This document shows positions 32,902-44,184 of a stretch of 64,000 bases of DNA, in pieces. The position numbers were made by a program, and so were the translations under genes. The DNA comes from Cokeromyces recurvatus (Eukaryota > Mucoromycota > Mucoromycetes > Mucorales > Mucoraceae): assembly GCF_025118155.1 (NCBI RefSeq), contig NW_026251414.1, positions 248,001 to 312,000 of the forward strand, given 5' to 3'. Under the pieces are notes generated by a model, which was not told the origin of the DNA, made no database searches, and saw only the letters and a list, made by a program, of their open reading frames with translations. Positions within the stretch are counted from its first letter, which is position 1. Each line of letters opens with the position of its first letter.

Positions 32902-34586
32902 CAGTGACTCACAAAAGTGTGGCAATGTTTTATGATTTTTGTCTTTCCTTAATGCACAACATAAATGAATAAAGATACATAAATAAAAGTATCTTTAATG
33001 GAAAGTTGATAAAATTTACATTATTTTTATAGCTTCTTAGTCTCATTTACATGCATGAATGTTTATTTCAATAGCGATCATGTCATTTTACAAGATTTAG
33101 CCATTTTGCTGCATAATAAGTTTTCTTTCTTTATCTATTTTTTTTACAAAAACACCATTTTTTTTATTTTAAATTATATTCAATATTTTATTGAATTAAC
33201 AAGAAGGTTTACTTCCTATTTAATACCTTTTTTCTCTCAAATTCATTACTAATCTGAACAATATTTGCGTATCATTTCATTAACACATAGATCATTACAT
33301 ACATTAGAATGAGACCAATTCCTTACGATAAAAAGATGGATATTTTAGCAAAAATTAATGCTAAGGAGTCTTATAGGGATATTTCTAAGGCAATGGGTGT
33401 GTCAATTAGGACAATTAGCAAAATTGCCAAATAAAATCAAGTTGAGATTAACGTAAAAGAAGGTAGACCAAAGAGATTATCCCGTTACTTGGAAGATTGA
33501 TTGCGCGATCTTTTTATACTGGTCATTTTATCACTGCAGTGGATGCTGCCCGGAACTTACATGGTCAAGGGTATGATATTTCCACCAAACCATTCGCAGA
33601 TTCCTAAAATCGTCCGACTTTGATTCGAAGATTAAGAAATCTGCATTACCATTGACAAATGAGCGTAGACGAAATCGTCTAAAATGGGCCAAAGCTCATA
33701 GAAACTGGACGGTTGAGGATTGGAAAAAGGTCGTCTTTAGTGACGAAACAAAAATCAATCGTTTGGGTTCTGATGAAAGCAATGGACATGGGTTAAAAAG
33801 GGTGAACCTCTAAAAGACCGTAACGTTAACTTTAAGTACAAAGGTGGGGTGGAAGCCTAATGTTATGGAGTTGTTTCACGCAACATGGTCCTGGTTTTAT
33901 TGCCAAGATTGAGGGCGGGATGGACTCGCAATTATATTGTGAAATATTAAAAGGTGACTTTATGGAGACGCTCAAGGATATGGCCTTTGTAAGAAAGATG
34001 TGATCCTTCAACAAGACAATGATCCGAAGCATACATCCAAATATACAAGAAACTGGTTCAAAGAAATAAAATAAATGTCCTTGAATGGCCATCATACTCA
34101 CCTGATCTAAATCCAATTGAAAACCTTTGGTTTTATTTGAAGTGCAGGCTTGCTGCCTATGATAGGCCACCAAAAAACATGGATGAGTTATGGGAGCGAG
34201 TTGCTGATGTTTGGTACCATAAAGTTACAGCCGAACTATGCTTAAAACACATAGAAAGTACACTAAGATGTGTTGAAGCAGTAATTAAAGCAAAAGGTGG
34301 TGCTATCAAGTACTAAACATAAAAGGTACGTTCTTCATTTCATTTTTCAATAAGCTATTGGCATTAAATTTTTATACGTATAACTTTTAATATTATTTTT
34401 TCAAATAAAACATTATATAATGAATATATGCTATAAGTATCATTAAAAAGAGGCAACTTCTGTCTTTCTGCTAGTATCTAGTATATACTACAGAGTACTT
34501 TACTTAATAAATAGACGATTTGTTATTGCGAATTTGCATAAATTACTTAAAGTTTCGAAACATTGCCACACTTTTGTGAGTCACTG
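32902..34586 (+). mobile_element. Decayed Tc1 element D inside LINE-B
   Basis: 1685 bp, flanked by TA (32900-32901 and 34587-34588). Terminal inverted repeats of about 29 bp read CAGTGACTCACAAAAGTGTG from both ends. Removing it rejoins the LINE endonuclease frame. The inner motif copies seen in elements A, B and C were not found here. The transposase is broken. Confidence 0.9.
33309..34316 (+). pseudogene. Broken Tc1 transposase of element D
   Basis: Starts MRPIPYDKKMDILAKINAKE with a helix-turn-helix like stretch (YRDISKAMGVSIRTISKI). Stops at about 33432 and 33498 and several frame changes follow. The catalytic regions are still readable in different frames: VVFSDETKINRLGS near 33735, LQQDNDPKHTSKYT near 34005 and SPDLNPIENLWFYLK near 34098. 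The end is IKAKGGAIKY with a stop at 34314. It is as close to the element A family as to the C family at the C-terminus (AKGG.. ending). Confidence 0.88.
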
Positions 34587-34588
34587 TA

Positions 34589-34928
34589 AGCAGTGAATTA
34601 ATAATTTAGGATTTATAATGATTGATAATGTAAACTTAGCCAATAATGGATTGGCATGATTGATATGATGAATTGGAGGTTTGAAGTCCAGATTAACAAG
34701 GAGAGCTAAACCAAGTTGACCACGATATCGATTATAGGAGTTCACCGGAATACCATAGGTATAGAATTGTTTCCAAGAGGGAATTGGATATTTGTTGGAA
34801 GATAGTAGCCATGTTTCAGTAATAAAGAGTAAAGATGACTTTTTAGCAATATTTAACACAGGATAAATATATTGTTTAGGGAGACCAGTAGCATTAAAAA
34901 GTGATATTCTCAATGGAAGACCACTCAT
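34589..34928 (-). pseudogene. LINE-B ORF2 N-terminus (AP-type endonuclease)
   Basis: From 34928: MSGLPLRISLFNATGLPKQY, then SLLFITETWLLSS, which carries the metal-binding glutamate of the exonuclease-endonuclease-phosphatase fold, and GLALLVNLDF. It is cut at the TA target of element D (34587) and continues at 32899. ORF1 ends a few bases from this start, as is typical for LINEs. Confidence 0.8.
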
Positions 34929-36141
34929 TGGTTCAAATTAGTATGGGTGGAGTTCACATCATCTTCATCCATCGCACTCGCGTGAAATTTAGAAGATTCA
35001 GAAGTAGCAACGTCAAGCTCAAAGATGACCTCTTGTGGGCGACTGGAGTAGGGGTCAATAGTCAGTATGTCAGCAAGTTGGTCTTTGGTAATCCAGGTCT
35101 TATGGACAAAGAAACGCGCCACAGCATATTTAGCCGGACCACGAATATGAATGAGAGTTTTTTGGAGACGTTGATTATGAAGATCACGAGCAACCTGTTG
35201 ACGTTGTTCAATTGATTCATTGGCATATTTGGGATCTTTGAGTACACTTCCATTACAGGGATCAAAAGTAGTATGGAGTTTGATGCTTCGTTTAGTTAAC
35301 AGTTCTTGAAGTTCAGGAGCATAGTCATTATGGACGAGTACTACAACAATGTTACGGTCAGGGTAGTGTAGATCTAGGAGACGACCATTGTTGACTCCCA
35401 GTTTCTTGAAAGTAGTTCTTAACTTATCAAGGGGAGCACGTGCCTTGGTAGGTATATATAAGTATTGGAAACCTTGAGTAGCTGAAGGGGTTTGAAAGAA
35501 ACGAGCAGCAGCAGCTTTGCGTTTCGCATGGTGTTGGACTAGATTCTTTTTGAGAGCTAATACTCTTTCTGGTTGGTGCCAGGGAGACGAGGAGAATTAT
35601 GTTTCTGGAAGAGTAGGAAAGTCTTCCTCGTCAGTGCTAGGTTGAGCGGCGGCAGGAGGTAGTTGTGGTGGAGCTGATCTAGTGAGACGGAGTTCTTCAA
35701 TAAGTTGTACAATTACTTTTTGTTGTTCTGCAAGTCGAGTGGTTAGTTGTGTGATTATTTTAAAAAGTGCTTGTACGTCTGGTATAGCATTATTGTCGAA
35801 TTGGGTTTGGGTTACGAGAACGACAATGGTTGGGGTTGGAGTTGCTGTTGGGGGGGGTACATTGTTAGATATATCTTCTACCATCCTTGAAGGAGCAGTA
35901 ATGATATCAAGCATTTCGGGTGCAGGCATAATATGGAGCATAAGGTACATTTGTAACAGGGTTGATAGTGGTGCGTTTTAGATGGAAAATCACCCTTATT
36001 GTGGTAGATGGTGACTTTTTTGCATTCAGGACATGGTATCGCTTTGCGATGTTCAAGGAAGCCTTTTGCAAGAGCTGCCAGTTCTTCTTCAGATAAAACT
36101 CAACTAGGAGGCTTATTATATTTATGTTGATTAGGCGGCAT
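34925..36141 (-). pseudogene. LINE-B ORF1 (zinc-finger protein), decayed
   Basis: From ATG 36141: an early stop (after KYNKPPS), then LSEEELAALAKGFLEHRKAI and a zinc-finger-like CPECKKVTIYHNKGD. The coiled-coil-like part (FKIITQLTTRLAEQQKVIVQ) lies near 35720. The C-terminal region near 35470-34925 (LDLHYPDRNIVVVLVHNDYA, IHIRGPAKYAVARFF) closely matches the ORF1 at 21-1193. Stops and shifts show it is inactive. Confidence 0.82.
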
Positions 36142-36278
36142 TTACCTAGTTATTGCGATGTTTTTCGAGGTGTTGAGGGTTTTGAATGTGTAGGTAGTGT
36201 TGTAAATGTCTTTTCAAGTTTAGTAATAGTGTTCTAATATGTCTCTATAATTTTTACACTTCAAATTCAGATGATGTT

Positions 36279-36280
<2 letters not shown>

Positions 36281-36319
<39 letters not shown>
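36281..36319 (+). repeat. Run of 39 T
   Basis: A pure T-run just beyond the 5' edge of LINE-B. On the minus strand it would be an A-tail, so it may be the tail of another retrotransposed copy or the A-rich target used by LINE-B. Confidence 0.8.
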
Positions 36320-36321
<2 letters not shown>

Positions 36322-36438
36322 TATTAGACAAAAAAACAGTGCTTTTCAGATGCTTACCTGTAAAAATCTAAATCCCTAAAAGGGAAGCTGTGTTTACTAC
36401 GGCGATTGATGAAAATAAAAAAAAAATAAAAAAATTGA

Positions 36439-37866
36439 TCAAGCTGATCTAGTGGGGAGGAACATGGAAGGACGATCGTAGCCATTCCAGATGTATGACG
36501 AAATGAGCGACATAATCTTAGCAGCATTATGATTCCTTTGCCACAATGTTCGACGGTTTTTGCAAATAAGAACACTGGAATCTTTCATATTTTCTACTTT
36601 TTTAAGCGAATCATCGTAGCATTTGTAGCCTATTTTTGATGTCTTGAACTTATCAATAGTTATCGCCAAAAGATCACCTTCTTTCTCCTTCCTCTTAATC
36701 GCCGTCCATAGAACACCAGTAGCACTGCATTTGTTTCCTTTAAGATTCACGCCATCTTTTCCAAACATTCCTGCCCCAAAAACTATTAGTAGGACCTTGG
36801 CGGCATCTTGACTAAACTTTGTGGGCCTCCGTTTTACTCTATATTATGACATATGTCAATTAACGTGAAAAAAAAAAGTCTGTTGGCTTACTTGACCACA
36901 GTCATTCCTTGACCACATGAGCTATTTTTTTTCCTTTCTTCTTCTCTTTTTTTTTTTCCTTTGCTTTCGGTCATATTTCTTGCCGCCGTTTATTATCATA
37001 TTGACCATGATCTGCGCCGCTTTTTGCCTTTGTTGATATAAGTAAAACCGATCTTTTGCTCTTTGAAAGCCATAGAAATTGAACAAGACTTGTCTGTGGG
37101 GTAACATATACTCTACATACTTATCGTATACTTCAGATTGATTTGTCTTGGCCGAAGGCATTTCTGATTCAATAGACGTGATGCCTCCCACATTTTTCAG
37201 CCTTTCCATCTTTTTCTGATAGTTTGTGGATCCAGTCATAGTATAATATTCTTTCGTACTACATCCTCTTATTTGTTGGGCGTCCCCCAACCCAACAGCC
37301 GCAGTAAATACAGACTTCCTACCAGGATCGACAAAGGCAGGCCTAAAAGTACTCTCAACTTCATTATAAGTAAAATCTTGGAGCGTCAAGTCATGTAATA
37401 CAACGATACTATCTTTGCGTCGTCTATTGAACACAAAGTCGATTGCAAACCCGTCTGACCTTACATAATTGTTGAACAAGATTGTATTCTCTCCATTTGG
37501 CATTAATTGTGATATACTATAGTTTATCAACAATTTACTATTAGTTTTTTTTTTTTTTTTGGGGGGGAGAGGGGCTCACCGCAAAGGGCTTGGTCACCCA
37601 ACTTCGTTCAAGAAGCAATCCTCTAAACGCCCTTTTCCAGATCCAGAGCAAGCCTCACCAAGAAAAACAATCCGCCATATGCCACCCAATAAAGACTCTT
37701 TCTGAGAGATGGATATTAATATGGTAATCCATGATACATGTGAGCTCTTCATTTTCTTACTTTTTTTATTTATCTGAAAACTAACTGTTGTGTGTCTGAA
37801 TTGATCTATCCATTCTTCCAAAAAAATATAAGCCAAATATCTAAAAATTAATTTTAATTCGTCCAT
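36439..37866 (-). pseudogene. Degenerate Fanzor (eukaryotic TnpB homologue)
   Basis: Minus-strand exons show the RuvC-like fold of Fanzor/TnpB nucleases in order. RuvC-I: FRPAFVDPGRKSVFTAAVGL near 37340. STKEYYTMTGS follows, then a helical part and a Lys/Arg-rich linker ending near 36922. After an intron (36839-36891) come IVFGAGMFGKDG, NLKGNKCSATG and the RuvC-II/zinc region AITIDKFKTSKIGYKCYDDS. RuvC-III is LWQRNHNAAKIMS, near 36540. Fanzor proteins are RNA-guided DNA endonucleases carried by transposons. This copy looks dead: a one-base frame break in the A-rich linker, IDEF changed to IDKF, two zinc cysteines lost (KIGYKC and CKNRR) and WQRD changed to WQRN. The block 37594-37866, upstream of a probable intron with a T/G run, may be its N-terminus. 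Confidence 0.78.
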
Positions 37867-38916
37867 ACTAACATCGTCTGAATTTGAAGTAGAAATACTC
37901 TATTAAAAAAAGGAATAATTGACGGAGCTATAATCTATGCTGTATAAAGTTATTCTATGCAAAGTTTAATTAATTGTGAGGTATAGATAAAGTCTAATCT
38001 TTAATATTCAAAATTATAACCCTTTTATTAATACAATATTATATACATATGCACATGTATACAAATATACATGCACCCATAAGTACACTCATATATATAA
38101 CCCATATATGCACCCAAATCGATACTTGTAAAAATAAAAATAAAATAAAAATGTTTGCTTAGGTAATAAATAAGTTGAACAATAGGGGAAGAGGCAGTAA
38201 TGCAATCCTACTCTCAACATTTTTTTTAAAAATGTTTCAGTTTTATTTCTTTGGTATTTTACGTCGGACTAATGAATGTAATACTTTTTTTTATTAAAAA
38301 AAAAGGTGGGGGGGGAAGCGAAAGAAAAGAGATGATACAGATAATGGACTTGTTGACCATTTAATTTTAATATAGAAAAGAGAATCAATCATTGTTATTT
38401 ATTATAAAGATTTAATAAGAGAAAAGCGTAATTAAAGTATGATGGTGTTTAATTTTTTATTTATTTATTTTTTTATCTTTTTTATTTTTTTATTTTTTTA
38501 TTTTTTTTTTTTGCTGATGTCAAAAATAATAGAGCCCTGGTATGAAATTAAGTGGAGAAGAAATGAAAATAAAATAAAATAAAAAAAAAATTATTTATTT
38601 TTTCTTTTCTTTCTCTTCTTTTTTTTTATTTCTTTTCCTTTTCTTCTTCTCTCTCTCTTTTTTTTTTTATTTCTTTTTTATTATAGAAAATATATTAGTA
38701 AAGTGTAAATATTGAAAATCCTTTGGTTAATATTGTACATACATTTCATTTTATATTACAATCATAACTTCTTCTTTGTTACTGTTAAATTATTTTACTC
38801 ATCTCCGCAAAAAAAAAGGTAAATATAATATTGTGTTTCGTTTCACTTCCCTTTTTTTTTTTTCTTCTTCTTCCTTTGACATTTATCTTCTATTTATTTT
38901 ATATTAAAAAGAAAAA
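37867..38916. other. Intergenic stretch, pyrimidine- and A-rich
   Basis: No gene. Contains alternating T- and A-runs (38280-38310, 38455-38515, 38580-38680). It marks the border between the transposon-rich left part and the gene-dense right part and must hold the promoter of the NDT80-type gene. Confidence 0.6.
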
Positions 38917-40550
38917 ATGTCTTCTCAGCCAACAACACCTAATCCAACACATATTCAATCTTCAACTACGATTCATCATTCACCTTTATTTAAATCACCC
39001 AAGTTAGAAAATAATCCGATTTCATTGCCCCTGGAAAAGAATACAGTTACACAAAATAATTCTATTGTTACCAACTGTACTACTCATGACTCGGTTTCAA
39101 ATCAACAAATATATCCCTCTTTTGCTCCAACAAAATACAATCAAAACATTATTTCTATGGACAGACGTTCTATGTAAAAAAAAAAAATCATATACATTCA
39201 TCATCATCATCGTAGTTGATATGTATACTTATATTTCCCTTTCCTTGATTTTGATAGAATTGATGTTCAGCTTCATACAAGAATAGATCGGGGATTCTTT
39301 TTAGCAGATAATGATTGGACATGTTATCGTCGCAATTATTTTCAAGTCAGTGGTACGTTCTCTCTGGATGGTGTTAGTATTCTTTATGAGGGACAAGAAT
39401 TACCTTGTCTTGTTCGTCTTGATAATCATTTTGAAGAAGTTGAATGTTTTATGTTGGGTATTCATGCACGTCTTGCTACACAAGAACAATATCATCGTCC
39501 TGTAGAGCTTATTCAACATACACCCAAGAGAGATAAGGGTCCTCAAATGACACCTACGCCTCGTATCATTCGTCCAGGTGGCTATTTAGGTTTTAATACG
39601 GTTGGATCTAGTCAATCGATTGTCGTCTTTGAGAGACTTCAGTTTAAGACAGCTACGGCCAATAATGGTAAACGAAGAGCTGCACAACAATATTATGTGA
39701 TCGTCATTGAGCTTTTAGCAAAGTTAAAGCATGGAGGTAATTTAATAGTCGTTGCTACGAGAGAATCACCTCCTTTGGTTGTCCGTGGCAGAAGTCCTGG
39801 TCATTATGCAGAAAATAAAGTCACTCATCGACGTAAATTACAATGGCAAGATAATAAGGATGAAATAATACCACCTATTGCAAAGAAGAAACGTCATGAC
39901 GATCATAAAAAAGTAATGGAAATAACGCATGAAGAAGAAAGTGCTTTTGATAATCGACCTACTCTAATTCAGCCTTCATTACCACCACCACTAAATGAAG
40001 ACTATCACTCTTCTTCTTCTTCCGCTGCTACTACTTATAATAACTATTATTATTATCAACATCAATATTATCCTTCTCATCATACATTACCACAGCCTTC
40101 TTCTACCATGTCTTATTACCCTCCTTCTCTATACCGTCCATCTGTTCTAATGCAGCAACATGAACGTCATCATCATCATCATTCATCAACATACCCTCCT
40201 ATTTCTGATATGATGAAAAAGGAAAATAATCTAAATCAACAGCAACAACAGCATGTATTAAATGAACAACATTCTTATTATTGGAATCAAGAAGATAGAG
40301 ATAAAGATAGACAACCTAATTGGCAACAACAAGGTACTAATCCTATGCACTATTCTCAAAATTATTATGAACAACAATCTCCTTATTATCAACAAAGGTA
40401 AACAAAAATGATGTCATCTAATTTCGTTTTTAAAATACTTAATTTTTTCTTAATAGTCCAACTACAAATAAAAATTGGCAACCACATAGTCCTTACTATC
40501 ACTATGATCGGCCTTATTATTATCAACATCATCAGCAACAACAACAACAA

Positions 40551-40582
<32 letters not shown>

Positions 40583-40673
40583 ACTGCCTTCTAATGTCAG
40601 TACCCCAAATAATAATTCAAATACAGCCCCTTCTTCACCTGTAATTACTCATACAAATCAAGAAAATTATTGA
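38917..40673 (+). CDS. NDT80/PhoG-type transcription factor
   Basis: Three exons (38917-39173, 39258-40397, 40457-40673), 537 aa. The NDT80-fold DNA-binding domain spans residues about 95-290, with RIDRGFFLADNDWTCYRRNY, FMLGIHARLATQEQYHRPVE, LIQHTPKRDKGPQ, SQSIVVFERLQFKTATANNG and VATRESPPLVVRGRSPGHYA. Ndt80-family factors (Ndt80, Vib-1, XprG) are Ig-fold proteins that bind DNA and control meiosis, nutrient responses or development; the specific role here is unknown. The flanks are disordered: N-terminal Ser/Thr/Pro/Asn-rich, C-terminal Tyr/Gln/Pro-rich with a poly-Gln run of about 16 in exon 3. Codon phase is kept across both introns. The stop lies 64 bp from the stop of the convergent UPF0538 gene. 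Confidence 0.92.
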
Positions 40674-40737
40674 TAATTCATGTATATAATATTGCTTGCT
40701 ATTTATTTTATTAAACAAGACTATTTATTGTGTTTTT

Positions 40738-41475
40738 CTACCATTTCATAACATCAGGATGCTTTTTAAATTCTAAGTAATCTGCCATATTAAAGAAGGA
40801 TAATTCAGTTTCATTTTCTATACAAAAAAAAAAAAATATATAAATAACTAGAATAATATATATATACATAAACTATCTATTCAATCATTTACCAATGCCT
40901 TGCCAAGCTAAAACAGCGTCTTCATCAGAAAGGATCAACTTGTCATCATCTTCAATGTTAATGATCAAGTTCATGGTCTATCATAAAAAGATGAGTACCC
41001 CATTTTTATTTTATTGTATATATACATATATAGTTGAAAACAGAAATAGACTATACCTTATGTCCATGAGCAACAGTGTATACTTTAAGTGTATCTATAC
41101 AATACAACACATATAATCAACATTATATACATATATATATAAAGGGATCAAAAAAAAAAAACAACAAGTGAATCTTACCAAATTTGACATTTAAATAAGG
41201 CTTCCAACCTGGTTGTGTGTGAACCTCTAGAGAAAAGAATTCATTGTACCCCCCCTCGTTAATCAACTGATTTTACACGTAATGATTCCATTTTTTTTTT
41301 TCTTACTTTCCAAGACCAACTTTTTTAAATCACCCACTGTACTTGTTTCGAGATTGACATGTTGAAGTACAAGGTTTTTACAGGTACGATATTCAAAATT
41401 TTTGATGCAACGTATTGTTAAAGTAGCATCTGAGGTAGGTTTTGCAAGATTCGTAAGATCTTCCACTTCTGCCAT
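40738..41475 (-). CDS. UPF0538 family protein (C2orf76-like)
   Basis: Five exons on the minus strand: 41475-41317, 41266-41179, 41094-41057, 40977-40893, 40817-40738, giving 149 aa. Family features are LTIRCIKNFEYRTCKNLVLQ near the start, the spliced KFDTLKVYTVAHGHKTMNLI, the acidic IEDDDKLILSDEDAVLAW, ENETELSFFNMADYLEFKK and a C-terminal tryptophan. The family is small, ubiquitin-like in predicted fold, conserved from fungi to mammals and without established function. Exons 2-5 have good GT..AG ends. For exon 1 the frame only fits if the donor is GTCTTG at 41316; the better-looking GTAAGA at 41306 leaves the frame off by one. I prefer the former but am not certain. Confidence 0.85.
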
Positions 41476-41956
41476 TATTATTATTGATAAAGTTTTTGTT
41501 CTCTAGAAAATAAAAAAAAAAAAAAAAAAATTATACAAACATGTTTATATATAACGGGGTTTAAATATATGAGTAAGTTACCAATTAAAACAAGTTATAT
41601 AACATGATCTTCAAACAGAGGTAGTAGTCATACTTTATTCCCTTCCTTATACATATACATATATGTATATACTGTAAAAATAAATAAGAGATAGTATTAT
41701 ATAACAAACATACATACATTGATTCAGATATTATATGGATAATAATAATAAAAGAATTAACAAACATAATGTATCTAAAGAAATGTATAATGTCTTTGAT
41801 TTATTTACCAAGTAGAATTTGTGCTATGAAAGTTAGTTATGCTAAACAAGGTTATATAGTATCATACATGCTTCAAATAAATAATTATAGAAAAGGTAAA
41901 CAATTACATACAACATAAATTGTCGATGCATCTATATTAATAAATACATGTATGTA

Positions 41957-42001
<45 letters not shown>

Positions 42002-42442
42002 ATTTGTATGTATGTATATTTGTGTGTATATATTTGTGTGTATATATTTGTATGTATGTATTTATGTGTATGTATTTATGTGTATATATTTATGTGTATG
42101 CGTGTATGTATGCATGTATGTATATAATGATTAGTTATAGTCAGATTCGACATATAAAATATAAGCTTATAGTCTAATTATATTCCTTTTTATCTTGAAC
42201 AAGAATAGTCTCTTATAGATTACTCTTTTTTTTTTTATTAACCAAAACGAGTGTATTTGTATAAATGACAAATCATACTCTTATCTTGTTTTAACACGTC
42301 TCATATTTATAGTCTGTATGTACGCGATAACATAGAAGAAAGTCAAAAAAAAAAAAATATTTTTTTTTTTTTTTAAAAAAAAAGGACAGGAGATGAAAAT
42401 TTCCATTATTTCTTCTTTTTTTTTTATTTACAATCTATAAGA
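41476..42442. other. Intergenic stretch with a TG/TGTA microsatellite
   Basis: No gene. It lies between the divergent UPF0538 and TPX2-like genes, so it holds both promoters. Confidence 0.6.
41949..42125. repeat. TG/TGTA microsatellite
   Basis: A pure (TG) run at about 41959-41991 within a longer mosaic of TATG, TGTA and TTTGTG units. The open frames through it are artefacts of the repeat. Confidence 0.9.
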
Positions 42443-43926
42443 ATGTCATTGTCACCACTCCCTGAATCACCCAACAAAATTAAAGAAAGCCCTTCAAGAT
42501 ATCGTAGTCGATTTTCTGATCGTTTTCAATCTATTTCAAGTCTTTCACCATCTCATGAAAATACAACCACGATAACAAATCAACAAAGTTTTATTTCTCC
42601 CGTACATCCTACTGATAACAAAAAACTAATCGATAATGAAAAGTATAGTGCCTTTGAAATTAAGAATGAAGATCGTGGTCAATGGAGAGAATCAGAGATA
42701 GATACTAACGATAAAAATAATCAAATGATGGAGGAAGACGATCCTACGCCCGTACCTACTCCTGTTCAACAACAACAACAGCAACAACAAGAGACAGTTA
42801 AAAAAGAACAAATAACGCAAACGGTGAGTGATGTTAATACACGTCATCGTCATGTTCCTCACTACATGCAAGCAACAAGGTCTTTTTATGGAAAAGTAAG
42901 CAATAAAAAAGAATCGTCTTTATTAGGGCCACGTTCAAAGAGTGGAATTACAGTAAGTAAAAAAAAAAAAAAAAAACCTTTCTCCTCTCCCCCCCATTCA
43001 GTCTACGATAACGCATTTAATTTATTTAAAATAGAAAAAAGTGGGTGCTTCTAAAATACCTCGATATCGATCTACAACACAAATTAATGCTATTGAAGAT
43101 ATAAAGAATGAAATGACACTTGAAGATGTATATATTCCTATGGCTGCTCGTATTAAATTATTTGAAAAGGGACTTGGCAATAATGGTTCGTCTAATACAT
43201 TGCAGCGTCAAAAATCCTCTAGTTCAACTGCAAGTAATTCTAATGATGTACTGTATTACCTACCAAGTGGGTTGCTTTCTATATACTAATACAATTCTTC
43301 TTTTTCATAGTCTTCTAGTAAACAACAACGTCCTATTAAAAAGACAACTCAATCGCCTTCTGAAAGTAGTCAAAATTCAAATACTTCTTCTTCTCAACAA
43401 AAGTCAAAACAACTTGTCGTTCCCTCCTTTCACTCTTCTGAACCTAATTATCTTCGTCAAACATCTTCCTTTGCTATTAAACAAAAAGAAATTCGTGCTC
43501 AAAAATTACAAACTAGAATAGAAAAGGCAACTGAAAGTCATCGTCGTCAACAACGTGTTGATCAACATCATTCTGTAACCCAAACAAAGGTAACTATAAC
43601 AGCAGCAACAAAAAAAAAAAAAAAAAAAAAAAAAGGGAGAGATAAAACTTAAATATGTATGGGCGGTTCTTTTGTAGCCATTTCGTTTTGCTACAAGTGA
43701 ACGAGCAAAACATTTTAAACAAAAATTAGATTCATGGAAGGCTAAAGATGAAGGAAATTATGCAAATACGATGACGGCAACAAAGAAAAGAAAGGTAAAC
43801 TAAGCAGTGATATTAAGATCAAAACTCACACACACATATATGTATGTATTATCTATTTAAAAGATTTCTAGTAGTAGTAAAGCTTCTTTATCTAATCATA
43901 ATACAAAGCATCAAAGAACAAAGTAA
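42443..43926 (+). CDS. Possible TPX2-type microtubule-associated protein
   Basis: Five exons (42443-42952, 43035-43247, 43311-43589, 43678-43794, 43864-43926) with phase kept, 393 aa. The N-terminal 170 residues are disordered, Ser/Pro-rich with a poly-Gln run. Exons 2-3 contain DVYIPMAARIKLFEKGLG and a basic helical stretch. Exon 4 has PFRFATSERAKHFKQKLDSW, which resembles the PF.FAT..RA pattern of TPX2 domains. TPX2 proteins bind microtubules and promote spindle assembly. The assignment rests on that short motif plus a basic, helical composition, so it is tentative. All four introns are phase 0. The donor of intron 2 (GTACTG at 43248) is inferred from frame. Confidence 0.55.
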
Positions 43927-44184
43927 TTAAATACCAACTTATATAATAAAGAATAATAAATATATAAAGCTATTATTATTATGGATAAAAAAGTAAGAGC
44001 AGTCCCGAAATCGACGCCACATTTGTCCATTGCATTTTTTTTTTTTTTTTTACTGTTCATCGATTTTTTTTTTCCAAGTCTAACAAAAAGTTTTTTTTTT
44101 ATATATTTATTTATTGACTTTTTTTTTTTTTTTTTCCTTAACCACTTTTATTTATATACATTTATATATATATATAAAAAAAAA
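43927..44184. other. Upstream region of NOP56
   Basis: T-rich runs (44036-44140) precede the start codon. No gene. Confidence 0.5.

Larger units (their letters stand above)
30001..36280 (-). mobile_element. Nearly full-length decayed LINE (LINE-B) with nested insertions
   Basis: Read from 36141 leftwards: ORF1 (zinc finger, coiled coil, nucleic-acid-binding part), ORF2 with AP-type endonuclease and reverse transcriptase, a short C-terminus and an A/T-rich tail (30001-30050). A decayed Tc1 element (32902-34586) and a solo LTR (32318-32676) sit inside ORF2. Many stops and frameshifts. Same class as the ORF1 at 21-1193. Confidence 0.85.

Noticed and set aside
41952..42177. Open frames of repeating VCVCVYVC residues
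   Set aside because: They are translations of the TG/TGTA microsatellite.
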